Shown: positions 1 to 10,628, counted from the stretch's first letter. The stretch is 64,000 bases of DNA from Zygaena filipendulae (GCA_907165275.2 OU015665.1:7998001-8062000); one strand, 5' to 3'. The notes: generated from the letters alone by a model not told the origin. A program made the numbers and translations.

Positions 1-118
1 GTGTCCCTCTCGGCAGAGCATGCAAGATAACTTGGGATTAGATTAGGTACTTCTTTAATGTTTGTTTATTATTCTTGTGTGTTTTTTAGAAATAAATTTT
101 ATTCTATTCTATTCTAAA
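1..118 (+). repeat. 3' end of a retroposon with ATTCT tail
   Basis: The window opens inside what looks like the 3' end of a retroposon. The segment finishes with AATAAATTTT followed by about three ATTCT units (to 116). The same pentamer tail occurs on the opposite strand at 34886-34902, where it follows an AATAAA-type signal. No coding sequence is visible in the part present. The 5' portion lies outside the window, so the family cannot be named. Confidence 0.5.
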
Positions 119-395
119 TGTAGAGTGGTAGTATTGAAAATTACGCTCACAATAATTATTGAAGAAGAAATCAATTTATGTTTGCGTGAAACGGCACAAA
201 ACTACCTTAGGTGACAAGCACACAAGGGCACGGATACGTATACGACGTACTGGCACTTTTTAACCTGACTAGAAATAGCTACACTACACTTAACTTTCAC
301 CCACTGCGGTTCTAGCCTAATGTGTACCTATTGGTATCAATGAAAGTCTTTAATACGCTTATTCATACTTAGACAGGTATAACTTATTAACTTAA

Positions 396-802
396 ATAGT
401 AATGGCCGCACTCTGAGTCGTTTTACTAAATTTAACTTAATTATAGTTAAATGCCAATTGGACGCAGATAAGCAATAACATGTTAACCCACAAAATTAAG
501 TTATTGATTCAGAACGATTTATTGAGAGTTAGGGAATGTTTTTTAATTATGTGTTTACCTTATTACATTGCTTAAATATGTAACTAAATATTGAATATAA
601 AAAATGTTGACGGAAATGGCGCTTTTACTTTTAAAACACGATTTACTCAAAATTTCTCCAGTGTGGGTTAACACACTATTGCTTATCTATGTCCAATTAA
701 CATCAATTTTATGAAAGTCTCAAGTGCGACAGTTTTGCTTTTAAAATCTTTACTTAAAATTAAAGTAATCATGAAAACGACTCTGAGTGCGGCCGTAACT
801 AT
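396..802. mobile_element. Outer TIR element (MITE) carrying a nested MITE
   Basis: The ends form an inverted repeat of about 29 bp with 26 matches: the left arm has GGCCGCACTCTGAGTCG at about 404-420, and the right arm is its complement near 779-795. There is no ORF inside, so it is non-autonomous. Its middle is occupied by a second TIR element at 460-694. Without that insert the outer element would be about 170 bp. Its superfamily is not clear because the target duplication is ambiguous. Confidence 0.6.
460..694. mobile_element. 235-bp MITE, copy 1 (nested)
   Basis: The left end GGACGCAGATAAGCAATAAC pairs with the right end, whose complement reads GGACATAGATAAGCAATAGT; the TIR runs on through TGTTAACCCACA. 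The flanks are AATT on both sides (456-459 and 695-698), a likely 4-bp target duplication. A second copy of exactly the same length is at 57833-58067. No ORF; mobilised in trans by an unknown transposase. It sits inside the outer element at 396-802, so it inserted later. Confidence 0.75.
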
Positions 803-1397
803 ATAAAATTGCGCTGAAACACCAATCCAAAAATATGTACTTACATTATATCTAAAAAGTCCATAGAGTAATGATGTGGCACAAATTATACTCCAACGCA
901 TGGATATGTAGACAGTGCAACGACCGACCGTAAAGGTCAGAAATCACGCAACACTTTCACATGAGAGATATCTTTAATAATAATAAATATTACATGCTAC
1001 TGTTTGCATTGTATGGATCTTGTGAGGTGTGTTCAAAAGGTGCAAAGACTATAATATTCCAGTATATTTTATTCATTACAATATTAAAGAATGAGATAGG
1101 TAAGTATCGCAAATAATTGTCAGGGAGCAATTGGATTGAACCAGGATTTTTGTAATTTTTAAATACTGTTCAAAATAAGATTTATTGACTTGACACTGGC
1201 TGTTGAGAATCTTGATAATGTTAGAAAAAAATACCAAGATGTTATAAACTATGAAAAATAAATTAATATCTTGAAATTACTCAATTTTTTTAATCAATTT
1301 CCACAAAGTATGTAGGTAATATTTGTTGCAAACTCGCTCTGCAACAAGTTTGTAACACACTCATGTTAAATTATGTGAGCTTTTAATTTATAAGATA
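803..1397. other. Unannotated A+T-rich stretch
   Basis: I see only A+T-rich DNA without an ORF, splice-bounded open frame or repeat that I recognise. Confidence 0.5.
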
Positions 1398-1550
1398 CTA
1401 GCTATGCCCCACGGTTTCACGTGAGTTTCGGAATTTCCGCAGGAACAACAAAGTAGTCTAATTTTGCTCCTTATAACATCAGCTAATTTGCAGTGAAAGT
1501 CCCGTCAAAATCAGTTAAACCGTTTCGAAAATTCGGAATTCCCGCAGGAA
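1398..1550 (-). mobile_element. Helitron-like fragment, family H-B
   Basis: Read on the minus strand the element ends in CTAG followed by T (1398-1401), preceded by the C/G-rich hairpin remnant and the GGAATTCC-type core. The H-B family is marked by a segment meaning 'agtgaaagtcccgtcaaaatc' near 1493-1513, shared with copies at 28774, 37291 and 46305. The 5' end is missing. Non-autonomous. Confidence 0.6.
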
Positions 1551-1967
1551 CACCAAACTTAATTTATTCTTCTTCTCTTTACAATAAAAAACACAAAAAA
1601 AAAGAATTAGCGAAAATGGTCCAGTCGTTCATGCGTGATACCATGATCTACTTTAATATCTTGGTATGAAATGAAACCTTGCATTACTTTCCAAGCGCAA
1701 AGATACGATCTTGCAGACAAGTAAGCTCTGATTTGAATACTAGGACGAATCACATCCTGTACTTAATTAAGATTTCTCATTACTCTGTCGACCAGAAAAC
1801 ATGGTTCCAATAGATTAATTTATATAAATACTATAATAATGATAATGTAATACCACGAGATTGATTGCCAATTAACTTTGAAAAATAATTATTGTCTTAT
1901 CAAATAGCAACAGAGTGTCACAATTTTTAAAAACTCAATTGACTTTGAAATACTAATCATACTAAAT

Positions 1968-2264
1968 GGGCATGTCAACCAAATTTTAATTTTTAGTCCG
2001 TCTTACAGATCAATAAAAAATATTAAACACGTATTTTTTCATTTTTTACGTAATCAAAAAAAACGGAGATCCATTAAGGTGAAATGTCGCGTGACGTCAC
2101 GTAGTGCTATAGTTAACACAATATAGCACGCTATGACGTCAAGACCTCCACTCCTAAACTTTAATGCGTTTTATCTTAGTATTTTTTGAAAAAGCAAAAA
2201 ATACGGGTCTATTATTTTTATTAATCTACAAGACGGACTAAATGGAATATTGATTTTCATACCC
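1968..2264. mobile_element. CRE-bearing palindromic MITE, copy 1
   Basis: Long imperfect inverted repeats carry TAGTCCGTC near both ends, and the interior is symmetrical. Each half contains a perfect TGACGTCA octamer (2092-2099 and 2134-2141). Related copies are at 36818, 56688 and 60954, with a terminal fragment at 63501. This copy is inverted relative to 36818 and 56688. There is no ORF, so it depends on an unknown transposase. No clear target duplication is left around this copy. Confidence 0.75.
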
Positions 2265-3267
2265 CGGAAACAAGTCTATTGAATCCCAAATGGTTAATTT
2301 GTACATTACCAAGAATTACTTTGAATCATTTTAAGAATTTCAATCAGTCTTTTACAGAAAACTTAAAGGATACACTGTTTATAATCTTAGGATTAGGCTA
2401 GATACACGCTGTATTGTAAAAGTACCTGAAGGTCAAACAATCACGACACAATCATCACAAAACACTGCCTTGTGCTAATAAAAAAATAAAATAAAAAAAT
2501 TATTCACAAAATTAAAAGACCTAAATTGCATACCAAGATATGCGTACACATCATATAAGGATATAACTGATACAAAAGGTCAGAAATGTTACAGAAAGGT
2601 CAAGAATTTGGTCAGGAAACCCCATTTATGGATCTGGTAACCTTTGCCAAAGCTGAGAGGAGATAAACACCAGATAATAATGATTGACTTAGGTAATTTA
2701 GAGTGACTTCGAGACAAAATTTGAGTATTTTTTTAAATACATTGAAAAGTTTAGGGATCCTCTTCGTCCAACACTGCATATTTGCTATGAAGTTTGGAAA
2801 CGACTATTTATATTTAGTATTTTTTCTTGATTTTTTTACAGTTATATATCAAATTATTTTAGCGAATTACAGAGCTTCCGTAACTGCCATAGCAAAAAGC
2901 AACGGTGAACAGTCTTGGGCCCGAACTCTGGTAAGAATTGAAAAGTCATTAGAAAGACATATTGTGTAACTACAACTCTAGTGCACGTAGATGTCGGACT
3001 TCATCTTTTCCAAGTCGTTAATTTTAATCTTAATTTTAAGTTTCCTTGCACACAATTCGCATTGTGCAATTCACATTATACAATTATTACAAAAACAAAC
3101 TTAATAGGTGCATCGCTCGAATTTTATCACATAATTAGAGTGTTTTTAGAGTTTACTTTTTAATTAAACGACACTAATAAATTAATTCATTGTAGGTAAG
3201 TTTTCTTTTTAATTAAGATTCTGCCTCTCGTAGAAATGACCATAGGAAAGAATATAGTATTAATTCT
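2265..3267. other. Unannotated stretch
   Basis: Two short open frames here (2703-2969 and 2981-3163) have no recognisable domain. A reasonable 5' splice site, CTG|GTAAGA, lies at about 2928-2935, but no matching conserved coding segment precedes it. I cannot support an exon. Confidence 0.4.
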
Positions 3268-3300
3268 ACCTATATGTGTGACGCCACAGCGTCACATATC
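3268..3300. other. Stem-loop
   Basis: ATATGTGTGACGC and GCGTCACATAT flank a four-base CACA loop, giving a near-perfect 11-bp stem. Function unknown; it may be the core of a decayed foldback element. Confidence 0.4.
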
Positions 3301-3419
3301 ACAATGTCTATATATCCCCATTGCGATCGATTTAAGTAAGGACTAGGGAGATCTTATTCGAGGCAGCCTGGTGACACTCCATTTAAAATAAACTGATTCA
3401 AGTATTTTCCCACAAGTAA

Positions 3420-3660
3420 AGAAGACCGGCTTGTACGTACACGTGTTGTGCGTGTGTGCGCATCGTAAGGTTGACACCGAGCTGACAGTAACTGCATCAG
3501 CTGTCAACGAAAAATTGTCAAATTTTTTCTCGGAATTTCCAAGAAACTTTCGCGAGGGTTGTTGACGAGTGAAAGCGGTGCCGAAAACACGCGTGTCACG
3601 TTATTTCAATCACTTTTCAGCATCTATTTTGGACCCTGAGCAGGAAACTGGCTTTTAAGA
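3420..3660. other. GC- and CpG-richer island, possible promoter or 5' exon
   Basis: This block is clearly richer in G+C and CpG than its surroundings (CGCGAGGG, AACACGCGTGTCACG). It contains the inverted pair GCTGACAG / CTGTCAAC around a short spacer. Such islands in insect DNA can mark a transcription start or an untranslated exon. No ORF, TATA box or initiator is convincing, so the role is a guess. Confidence 0.2.
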
Positions 3661-4465
3661 GAGCAATCTTGAAATCTAACATTGCCATTGGCGTTTCGCC
3701 ATAATTGAAGAAGTATATGAAGAGATTTTTATTATTATGAATTATGAAACATTGTCATTGGCAAATTATAATTATAAAAGAAGAAGAAGAAGAACATTCG
3801 CGAGGTATGAGGAGGTATGAATTTGGTGGGAGGCAGAGAGTGTCGCTTCTTTACATATTCTGTATTGTTCGAGGCGGGAGTTTTATTTTTTGCATAAGCA
3901 GAATTCTATCATTCAGTTACAGTCTATATATTCAGATTAATATACCTACTAGTTTACACAGAAAAGCTGATAAGTTATCTATTTATGTACAGTGCAGTAA
4001 GACAGTTGTACTTATCGTGATTATATAGATCAGTGTGTCACAGAGTTCAAGAATTAACACTTAATCGTAGAAAATACATAAATAGTAATTAACCCGAGTT
4101 GTAGCAAATACATATCGAGAACCGAACAAGCGGTGCAATAATAATAAATAATTACTATCAACCAAATGGTATTACGAGTTCTGATGTAGACCTACGCAGT
4201 CTTAGAAAAAAAAGTGTGTGTGTGTGTGTGTTGTATAAAAGTACTTATGTACGTTTCCCCATCTAGTGTGGTCGTTTATTCGGGTTCCATAGATAGTTCC
4301 GTTTTATCATTTTTAAACCAATTTACTTCGTCTGTATTATGTTATGCGATATTTCCATCAGTTGAGAACTGATTTTGTATATTATTTTTACAAAAGACTT
4401 TATATTATACGTAGTTAGTTATTTGTGTTGCAAAAGTGATTGTTCTCATAAATCTTAATTCTGCA
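3661..4465. other. Unannotated stretch with microsatellites
   Basis: It holds a short (GAA)n run at 3777-3794 and a (GT)n run at 4214-4230. The open frame at 3744-4028 has no recognisable domain and its start is built from the GAA repeat. Nothing else is supported. Confidence 0.5.
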
Positions 4466-4640
4466 CCAGCTGTACCCCGCAGCCTCACCCGCGCTAATTA
4501 CCGAGTTCCCACGGAAACTCCGAGATAAAACGTACCCAATGTCATTTCCTGTAAATCTGACAACGTTTGCGCAATATTTCATGACGATCGGATCAGGCGT
4601 TAAGTCATGAAAGCCTAATAAACAAACAAACAAACAAACA
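4466..4640 (-). mobile_element. Helitron-like element, family H-A
   Basis: Minus-strand copy with the 3' hairpin remnant at its left end (CCCCGCAGCCTCACCCGCG), the 'ttcatgacgatcgg' core and the (CAAA)n stretch at 4620-4640 that corresponds to the TTTGTTTG near the 5' end of the family. Both termini are worn. Confidence 0.65.
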
Positions 4641-5640
4641 TTTCATATTATTTAGGATTATTTAGGTTAGTTGGGATCTATCTAGTCTGGTCGTTGTACT
4701 AGAACGGGCGATAGACAAGTAGATCAGGTGTGTGAATCTCTACATTCGTATTTGGGGCTTTTAACACTATTTTAATCATTCTCTGAGATCAGTCTAAAAT
4801 CTAGATGGAACGTCACGATGGAATAAACGTCCTAGTATGTTAATCAGTGCAGGCGCAGAATATCAATTTTGCAACAGTAGATATAACAAAGCGTGCAACA
4901 AACGGCTTGCGTCTCTGGAGGGTTATCGAGAGGTCAATGCTTTGCTATAATTAGTTGAGACACTTGGACTCCGCTGCCCCATTCACAGTTATATTATTAT
5001 TTTATTAATGTCAAAGATTAATTAGTGTACAGAAAATAAGCACGTGTACTTAGGTTGAAACCTGGTTGAAACAAACAAAATTAAAGCGTTTACGATTATA
5101 ATTATGTACGTTTATATTAATAAATTTCAAATATAGTTATTAAAATGATTACTTTAAAAAAAATTATTATGTAACTTGTTTTTTTTTCTCATGTATTTAA
5201 ATCAGGAACCAAAATTAATATAATTGCCATTTTTTTTCTTCAAATGAGTGTTATTTTTTTACTGTCGATATTTAGGTAGGTATATATGCAACTTGGAAAC
5301 TTTTGTGCAAACATTGGAGGTAAGTAGGTAATGTCCATTGTGTACATTTTGGTTTCATTTAGTTAGTTATGTTAGATTCAAGTTATTTATGACTTGAATA
5401 ACAACGCAATAATTATATCTAGCGTTTGCGCATACCTAATGTCCATATCAAATGTAGTTAGCATAAACTAAGTTAAGTAGAAATCGTTGGATATAATTAT
5501 TACCTACTTATGCGATTCAGGCACGGCAAAAGAAATAAACAGTTTTTAAAACTATATATTTTTTTATCTTCATAGCACATACCTCTCTTTCTACAAGTCG
5601 TTTATTATTACAACATAGAAAGATTAAATACCAAAAATAA
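4641..5640. other. Unannotated A+T-rich stretch
   Basis: No ORF or recognised repeat. Poly-T/poly-A runs (5178-5187, 5230-5238) are the only low-complexity features. Confidence 0.5.
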
Positions 5641-5775
5641 TCTATATAATAAAAATTAATCGTCAAATGTGTCGGTAAGCGCATAACTTACAAACGACTG
5701 CACCAAATTGGAAAATAGATTTTTTTTGTGTTCGTTATTGTCAGGACAAGGTTTATATAAAAGAAGTTTGGACTA
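5641..5775 (+). repeat. 5' fragment of another Helitron-like family
   Basis: The segment begins TCTATATAATAAAAATTAAT and continues 'gtgtcggtaagcgcataac', a sequence I associate with a common lepidopteran repeat that starts TCTATAT. The 3' end with CTAG is not present. Family assignment is from memory of the sequence type and is tentative. Confidence 0.45.
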
Positions 5776-5840
5776 GTTTAGAATAAGACCCAATTTACTG
5801 TGTATTGTTTAGTTGTATACCTACACAGTTTTCATAAAAC

Positions 5841-6044
5841 CGCTGTTCCCCGCAGATTCACCCGCGGTAATTTCGGAGTTCCAGCAGGAATTCCGGGTAA
5901 CAATATAGCCTTTGTTAATCAGGGATAACATAGCATTCTAATGATGTAGAAATGTTTGAAATCGGTCTAGTAGTTTTTAAGTTAAATCGTAACAAACAAA
6001 CAAACAAAAAATAAAATCTTTCCCCTTTATAATATTAGTTTAGA
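5841..6044 (-). mobile_element. Helitron-like element, family H-A, near full length
   Basis: On the minus strand it starts TCTAAACTAATATTATAAAG (from 6044) and ends in the CCGCGG-type hairpin followed by GGGGAACAGCGG, a decayed CTAG end. The core 'caaacaaacaaacaa' is at 5992-6006. No coding capacity. Confidence 0.75.
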
Positions 6045-6118
6045 TTAGCTTTCCCGCGATGTCGTGTGCGTGGTATAGTGGAAATTAGAAATCGAAGAGG
6101 TTAAAACGAATAAATCAA

Positions 6119-6235
6119 GAACATACTTTATTTCTTCCGAGAACATACAAAGAACACTCTCTCCAAGTTTCAGGTCTCTACGATTAGGCTGTGCGTTGAT
6201 CCGTCAGACAGTCATTCAGGATAAAGTATTTTATA
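6119..6235 (-). repeat. Helitron-like fragment, family H-C
   Basis: The complement reads CTTTATCCTGAATGACTG followed by GGATCAACGCACAGCC and AGAGACCTGAAACTTGG, matching in order the copy at 55625-55862. Only the 5' half of the family is present; the CTAG end is absent. Confidence 0.55.
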
Positions 6236-6657
6236 CGTATAGATAAAGACTAAACATTATCTTCGAGATATAAATTAGTTATTTCAGACAGGACAGTCTG
6301 GGCGGTCAGTCAAGGCCTATAGTTGCGTAACAGCTAAGTAATGTATCACAATCCACAGAGTATCAAGCTACGCACTGGAATGTTACGGTTTAAGCCTTAG
6401 CTGGCACTACGTATACTCGCTGTTGATTTGAATTTCTGCCAAGATTAATTTGGCGAATTAAAAACTAATTATTAGAGTTAAGAACTTAATAAATTACAAA
6501 TGATATTCTGAATATTCTGAATAAAAGATAAAAAATGGCAGTGAAAAAAAGAATGGCTAAGATAATAAGCAAAACTAAACATTCGCAGACGTTTAAAAAG
6601 CTCATTTTATGTTGCACAATTAAATGTATGGAAGCCACCGTCTGAAAAAATTAACTA

Positions 6658-6786
6658 CACTCGAGAGCAATGAATTAGGGTCAGGTAAAGATATCTGAAT
6701 AACTCAAAAACTAAAAATGCTAGCTTAATGAAATAAATTGTGTTTGATAGACAATTAAATGTTTCTTGAATGAAAGTAATAAAATT
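6658..6786 (+). repeat. Left terminal inverted repeat of the Tc1-like element
   Basis: It pairs with 8102-8230 with only scattered mismatches and small differences near the inner end. The arm holds the presumed transposase binding sites. Confidence 0.9.
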
Positions 6787-6961
6787 TATCAGTTACTGTA
6801 AAGCTATGCCATAAAAAATGACAAAATACAAAAAATGGTACTTTTGTAAATCGAACTAAACATTTTCTTCTTCGGTTTTTACTTTTGTTTCTAGTCTGTC
6901 ATATAAAAAGGTGTATAAAAAGCATTTCTGATGTTGACTATTCATTATTAAAGCTGCAATA

Positions 6962-7979
6962 ATGTCGCTTACACCTGAAGAATGCACCAGAATTCTCACA
7001 ATGCTGGAAAACGGCCGGAGTCAGCGTGATACAGCAAGGACAGTTGGTGTGTCGCTGTCAACTGCACAAAAAGTTCTCCAGCGTTACGAGGAAATCGGCT
7101 CAAACCTACGCACTCCAGGAAATGGTAGAGCCAGACGTACCACAGCACGAGAAGATCGGTACTTGGTCAACACAATGCTTCGAAACCGCTTTCTTACAGG
7201 AACTGAACTTACACATCATTACATTCCAACGCCGCGGAGGAAGTAATCAAGTGCATGGACTGTAAGACGACGACTTGCTGACGCAAATTTAAAACCATTA
7301 AGATCTGCAAACAGCCATAAATTGGAGCGAGAACATCGTATTTCGATATTTTAGATATGCTCGGAATCACTTCAATTGGAGTGTTGAAGATTGGTCAAGA
7401 ATTGGTTCTCAGATGAATCAAGGTTTATGCTCTATAAGCATGATGGAAGAACGAGAGTGTATATAAGACCAGGGGAGCGATTCAAGCAAGCCTGCATCGA
7501 AGAGACTGGCCTATGGTGGTGGATCGTTAATTGTATGGGCCGGAATTTCTTCAAGGAGTCGCAGAGAGCTGGTGCTTATAGAAAACGGCTCTATAACTAG
7601 TGGAAGATACGTGGAAGAAATCCTAAACGAATAAGTTGGACTATGTTGGTCCATTTATGATCATTTTGGAAGAGGATGCTATCTTCATGCATGACAATGC
7701 CCGGCCTCATACTGGTAGATTTGTTTTTGACTAGCTTCAAGAAGTTAACATTAACTGTATGGAGTGGCCACCACGCAGCCCAGACCTCAATCCGATCGAG
7801 CATGCTTGTGACGAGCTCGAATGTGTGAGGCGTCGAAACCTTCCCCCAATCACGCTCAAAGTCGCTCTCGTAAAGGAATGGGAGAATATTCCCCGACATC
7901 GTTTAAGAAACTTGGTGTACAGCATGCCAAACCGCAATACCGCAGTGATGAGAGCACGTGGAGGTAATACAAAGTAGTA
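6962..7979 (+). pseudogene. Tc1-like transposase pseudogene
   Basis: The first segment (6962-7246) starts with a real ATG and encodes a helix-turn-helix with 'GRSQRDTARTVGVSLSTAQK', the DNA-binding half of a Tc1 transposase. The catalytic half is spread over two frames. 'WFSDESRF' carries the first Asp at 7412-7414; 'HDNARPH' has the second Asp at 7693-7695; 'SPDLNPIE' has the Glu at 7798-7800. Exactly 34 residues separate the last two, so the triad is DD34E. An in-frame TAG at 7732-7734 and at least two frame changes (after 7246, and between 7600 and 7690) break the gene. A live protein would be about 340 residues. It belongs to the element at 6658-8230. Confidence 0.88.
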
Positions 7980-8101
7980 AAACACGGGAAATTTAAAAGT
8001 AATAAAACAAAACAATTATTTTTATATTGTTGATATAAGTTGAGAAAGGGTATTTTTTTGTTATTTTAATTTTTTATGAATAAAATACAAAGTGGCTTAT
8101 A

Positions 8102-8230
8102 CATTTTATTACTTTCATTTACGGAACATTAAATTGTCTATCAAACACAATTTATTTCATTAAGCTAGCGTTCTTAGTTTTTGAGTTATTCAGATATCTT
8201 TACCTGACCCTAATTCATTGCTCTCGAGTG
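8102..8230 (-). repeat. Right terminal inverted repeat of the Tc1-like element
   Basis: Complement of 6658-6786; ends in CTCGAGTG immediately before the target TA at 8231. Confidence 0.9.
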
Positions 8231-8232
8231 TA

Positions 8233-9137
8233 TTTAACAAAAAACTGTCGCTAGCCCACTACTTACTGTGAGAGTGTGTGAACCACTTAAGATATTTTAG
8301 TTGGCAAACCTGAGTAAATGAAATGTGATATCTAATATCACGTTAAGGAAAGAGCCGCGTTATAAAATTTAAAATAGATCTTACCAATTAAAACCATAAA
8401 TAGAATGTGTTAACTGTTAATAACACTCAACTCTCGGTGTATAATAATAGTAGTCAAGCGTTTGTGGCCTAAGCATGAATGCCTTTATCAAAGCGCCATA
8501 TAAGCAATTTGTAATGACATTTTGCTTCCGTACCTACTACAACTACACGCCGCGCCGATTGCTGTATATGTATAGATACCTAAGTGACTTGTCGACGGAA
8601 AATGTCCATACACTCATTTTGGTATAAATGAATGTTAGGACATGAATTTGAATCCAGTTTCTGGTCTACAATTTTCAATAGCTATGATCATGCATGATAA
8701 TGCTGTCTACAACCACTATTTATAGTATATACCTAACTAGGTATATTTTGTCCAAAGCTAGTAGATGAAAAAAGCAATATATACCTATTTTCAAAACAGT
8801 AAAATACAAAATATTTTCGGAAAAAAGGAAATATTTTCGTTATTGCTTCCAATATGAAAACCCTGACATAGAGTAACTATAAGAGAAAAATAATACTTAA
8901 ATAAGCTCAAAGAAGCTATACTTCAAACACTTCACTCACTCCATTTTAACATTGTTCTTTTGTCCGTAGCAGACTGCAGAAATAGTTTAAAAAGTATTTA
9001 TTTATTTACTATTTACAGTTTGGTGCTGGTGAGTGTTGCGTTATTCGTGCTTGGGACTACGATCACGCTGATCGCCCCTCGTGTCGGATCAGTTTGTTCT
9101 CCCGCGCAGAGAACCTATCCCGCTCACACAAAACATG
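8233..9137. other. Unannotated stretch
   Basis: No supported gene or repeat. The frame at 8960-9163 runs into the foldback element at 9138 and has no domain. Confidence 0.5.
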
Positions 9138-9271
9138 AAACCGCATCACTCCCGTCTCGATAAAGGTCTCCCCTCGTATATCTATACTAGCCTTTTCGCA
9201 CTAACCTAATTAGTTGGCGCGATGACAGTTACATGAGGGAAGACCTTTATAAATACAGGAGTGGGCTATGT
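9138..9271. repeat. Short foldback element
   Basis: The left arm CACTCCCGTCTCGATAAAGG with GTCTCCCCTC pairs with the right arm, whose complement reads CACTCCTGTATTTATAAAGG with GTCTTCCCTC. About 24 of 29 bases match. Pieces of the same sequence recur on the opposite strand at 13795-13845 and 40475-40530, so it is a dispersed family. Confidence 0.55.
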
Positions 9272-9544
9272 GTGAGTAGAATTCCCAACTCCGGACGCGG
9301 GTTCTTTACCAGTCCATTATACATCTCTGCGATTGTTTATTGTACCCGTGGCGTATTATAATAGAGGAATATCATATAAGTAACTGACAAAACGTGAATA
9401 TATTAACAACACCTTATTATTCAGTTGACGTCTTTATTAAAATACCTTTTGCGCCATTGTGGTTGCGTGCTTTGTGTCTGTGGTTTATAGCTCGTTTGAA
9501 CGTTAAATAAGATTCAGCATTATTACACTACCAGATTAAAAACA

Positions 9545-9708
9545 TCCATAATATTACAAATGTGAAAGTTTGGATGGATGGATGGTTCGTACGCCAGAAC
9601 AGCTGAACGGAGTTGGATGGAATTTGATTATAGTCTGAAATAGGACATACTTTTTAATCCAGAATTCCGTTCAAAATTAACGTGAACCATACCGCGGGAA
9701 ACAGCTAT
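9545..9708 (+). mobile_element. Helitron-like element, family H-A variant
   Basis: Starts A|TCCATAATATTACAAATG with a 'ggatggatggatgg' stretch and ends CCGCGGGAAACAGCTAT, where CTAT stands for the usual CTAG. The hairpin is partly lost. It is most similar to the copy at 37881-38079. Confidence 0.65.
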
Positions 9709-9839
9709 TTCCAAAATATGTATACAACAAATAAAATTATCCTTGTAAAAGTTAAAGTTGTAGGTTTGAAATTAAAAAATATATTCAAAAAAAGTGCCGA
9801 GTTTACTACGAGAAAAAACTACGATTAAAACTAATTAGT

Positions 9840-10060
9840 GGTTAACCCACATGCTAATGTAAGCGCCGAGATTTGGAAATCGAAAACAAACAATGGAAGA
9901 TAAGCGGTGTGCACACTGCACACGTGTATAACGAATACATCGCCGCGCCGCGGATGTACTCAGTGCCGCAACTTCCAACGTGCATGTATCGAACGAGATG
10001 GGTGTGCCCGATGGTTTGCCCAATATGCCTACAAGTAAACACGTCGTCCCACTACAAACG
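9840..10060. other. G+C-richer block without recognisable product
   Basis: A local rise in G+C (CGCCGCGCCGCGG at 9941-9953) with open frames on both strands over the same bases. None resembles a known family. It may be a decayed element or an exon; I cannot decide. Confidence 0.2.
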
Positions 10061-10089
10061 GATAGAGAATAACTATCTTTGTATCCACA

Positions 10090-10205
10090 CTAGCCGTCCT
10101 TTGCGGTTACACCCGCATTAATTTTGAAAATCCCGCAGGAATTCCGGAACCCTATGTCCTTCTCTGTACCCCTGACAGCGTGTTGACATGATGATACTTT
10201 GACAA
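10090..10205 (-). mobile_element. Helitron-like fragment, family H-A
   Basis: Its 3' end on the minus strand is CTAG (10090-10093) with the hairpin remnant TGCGGTTACACCCGCA, then the 'ccctatgtccttctctgtacccctgaca' core. The 5' half is missing, cut where the LINE fragment at 10215 begins. Confidence 0.65.
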
Positions 10206-10214
10206 CTTGACAGA

Positions 10215-10628
10215 CTAGAGCGCCGTCAAAACCTTTGTATCAGGTTCATATTTGGTATTCGAAAGTATATGACCACATTACAGAATTCCCTAAACGTCTA
10301 AAGTGGCTCCCGATTCGTTTTCGTTGGAACGTGCACGTGCTGTCTCTTCTTCATAACATCCTATTTAAGCCATCATTCCCTACTTATCTTAAAGAACGCT
10401 TTAATTTCATTTCTTCGGGTTCTTCAATATAATCTTCCGCGTTCCTGTAATAACTATATTCTCTCCACTCCTGTCCATTCTACAGTCTTCTACAAAAAAT
10501 CCTACACTATCCAAGCCATCTCTTTATGGAATTCTCTGCCTTGTACACTTAATACTTTCTGTTTTTAATTTTTTTGTTATTGTACTGTTTGTGGTATTCA
10601 ATAAAGTGTTTTTCACTCATTCATTTCA
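10215..10628 (+). pseudogene. LINE fragment: C-terminal end of a reverse transcriptase ORF plus 3' tail
   Basis: The first codons read 'RQNLCIRFIFGIRK' and, after a +1-type frame change near 10260, the next frame reads 'YDHITEF..RLKWLPIR..WNVHVLSLLHNILF'. This pattern (QN-C-RFIF-RKYDH...LKWLPI) is the region after the RT domain in many insect LINEs. It is followed by AATAAAGTG at about 10600 and a CATT-type tail to 10628. The copy is 5'-truncated to some 400 bp and frameshifted, so it is dead. The clade is not certain; Jockey/CR1-like is most likely. Confidence 0.65.

Larger units (their letters stand above)
6658..8230 (+). mobile_element. Tc1/mariner-type DNA transposon, dead copy
   Basis: A complete element of 1573 bp bounded by TA on each side (6656-6657 and 8231-8232), as expected for this superfamily. 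The outermost bases are CACTCGAGAGCAATG and its complement. The terminal inverted repeats are about 129 bp, long for Tc1-like elements. Inside is a transposase pseudogene (6962-7979) with DD34E spacing. Several frameshifts and stops show it cannot make its own enzyme, but intact ends mean it could still be moved in trans. Confidence 0.9.

Noticed and set aside
3744..4028. Protein of 94 residues
   Set aside because: The start contains the (GAA)n microsatellite and the rest is hydrophobic A+T-rich translation without any domain.
9835..10121. Coding exon with frames on both strands
   Set aside because: Three overlapping frames on two strands, none family-like. It is kept only as a G+C-rich block.
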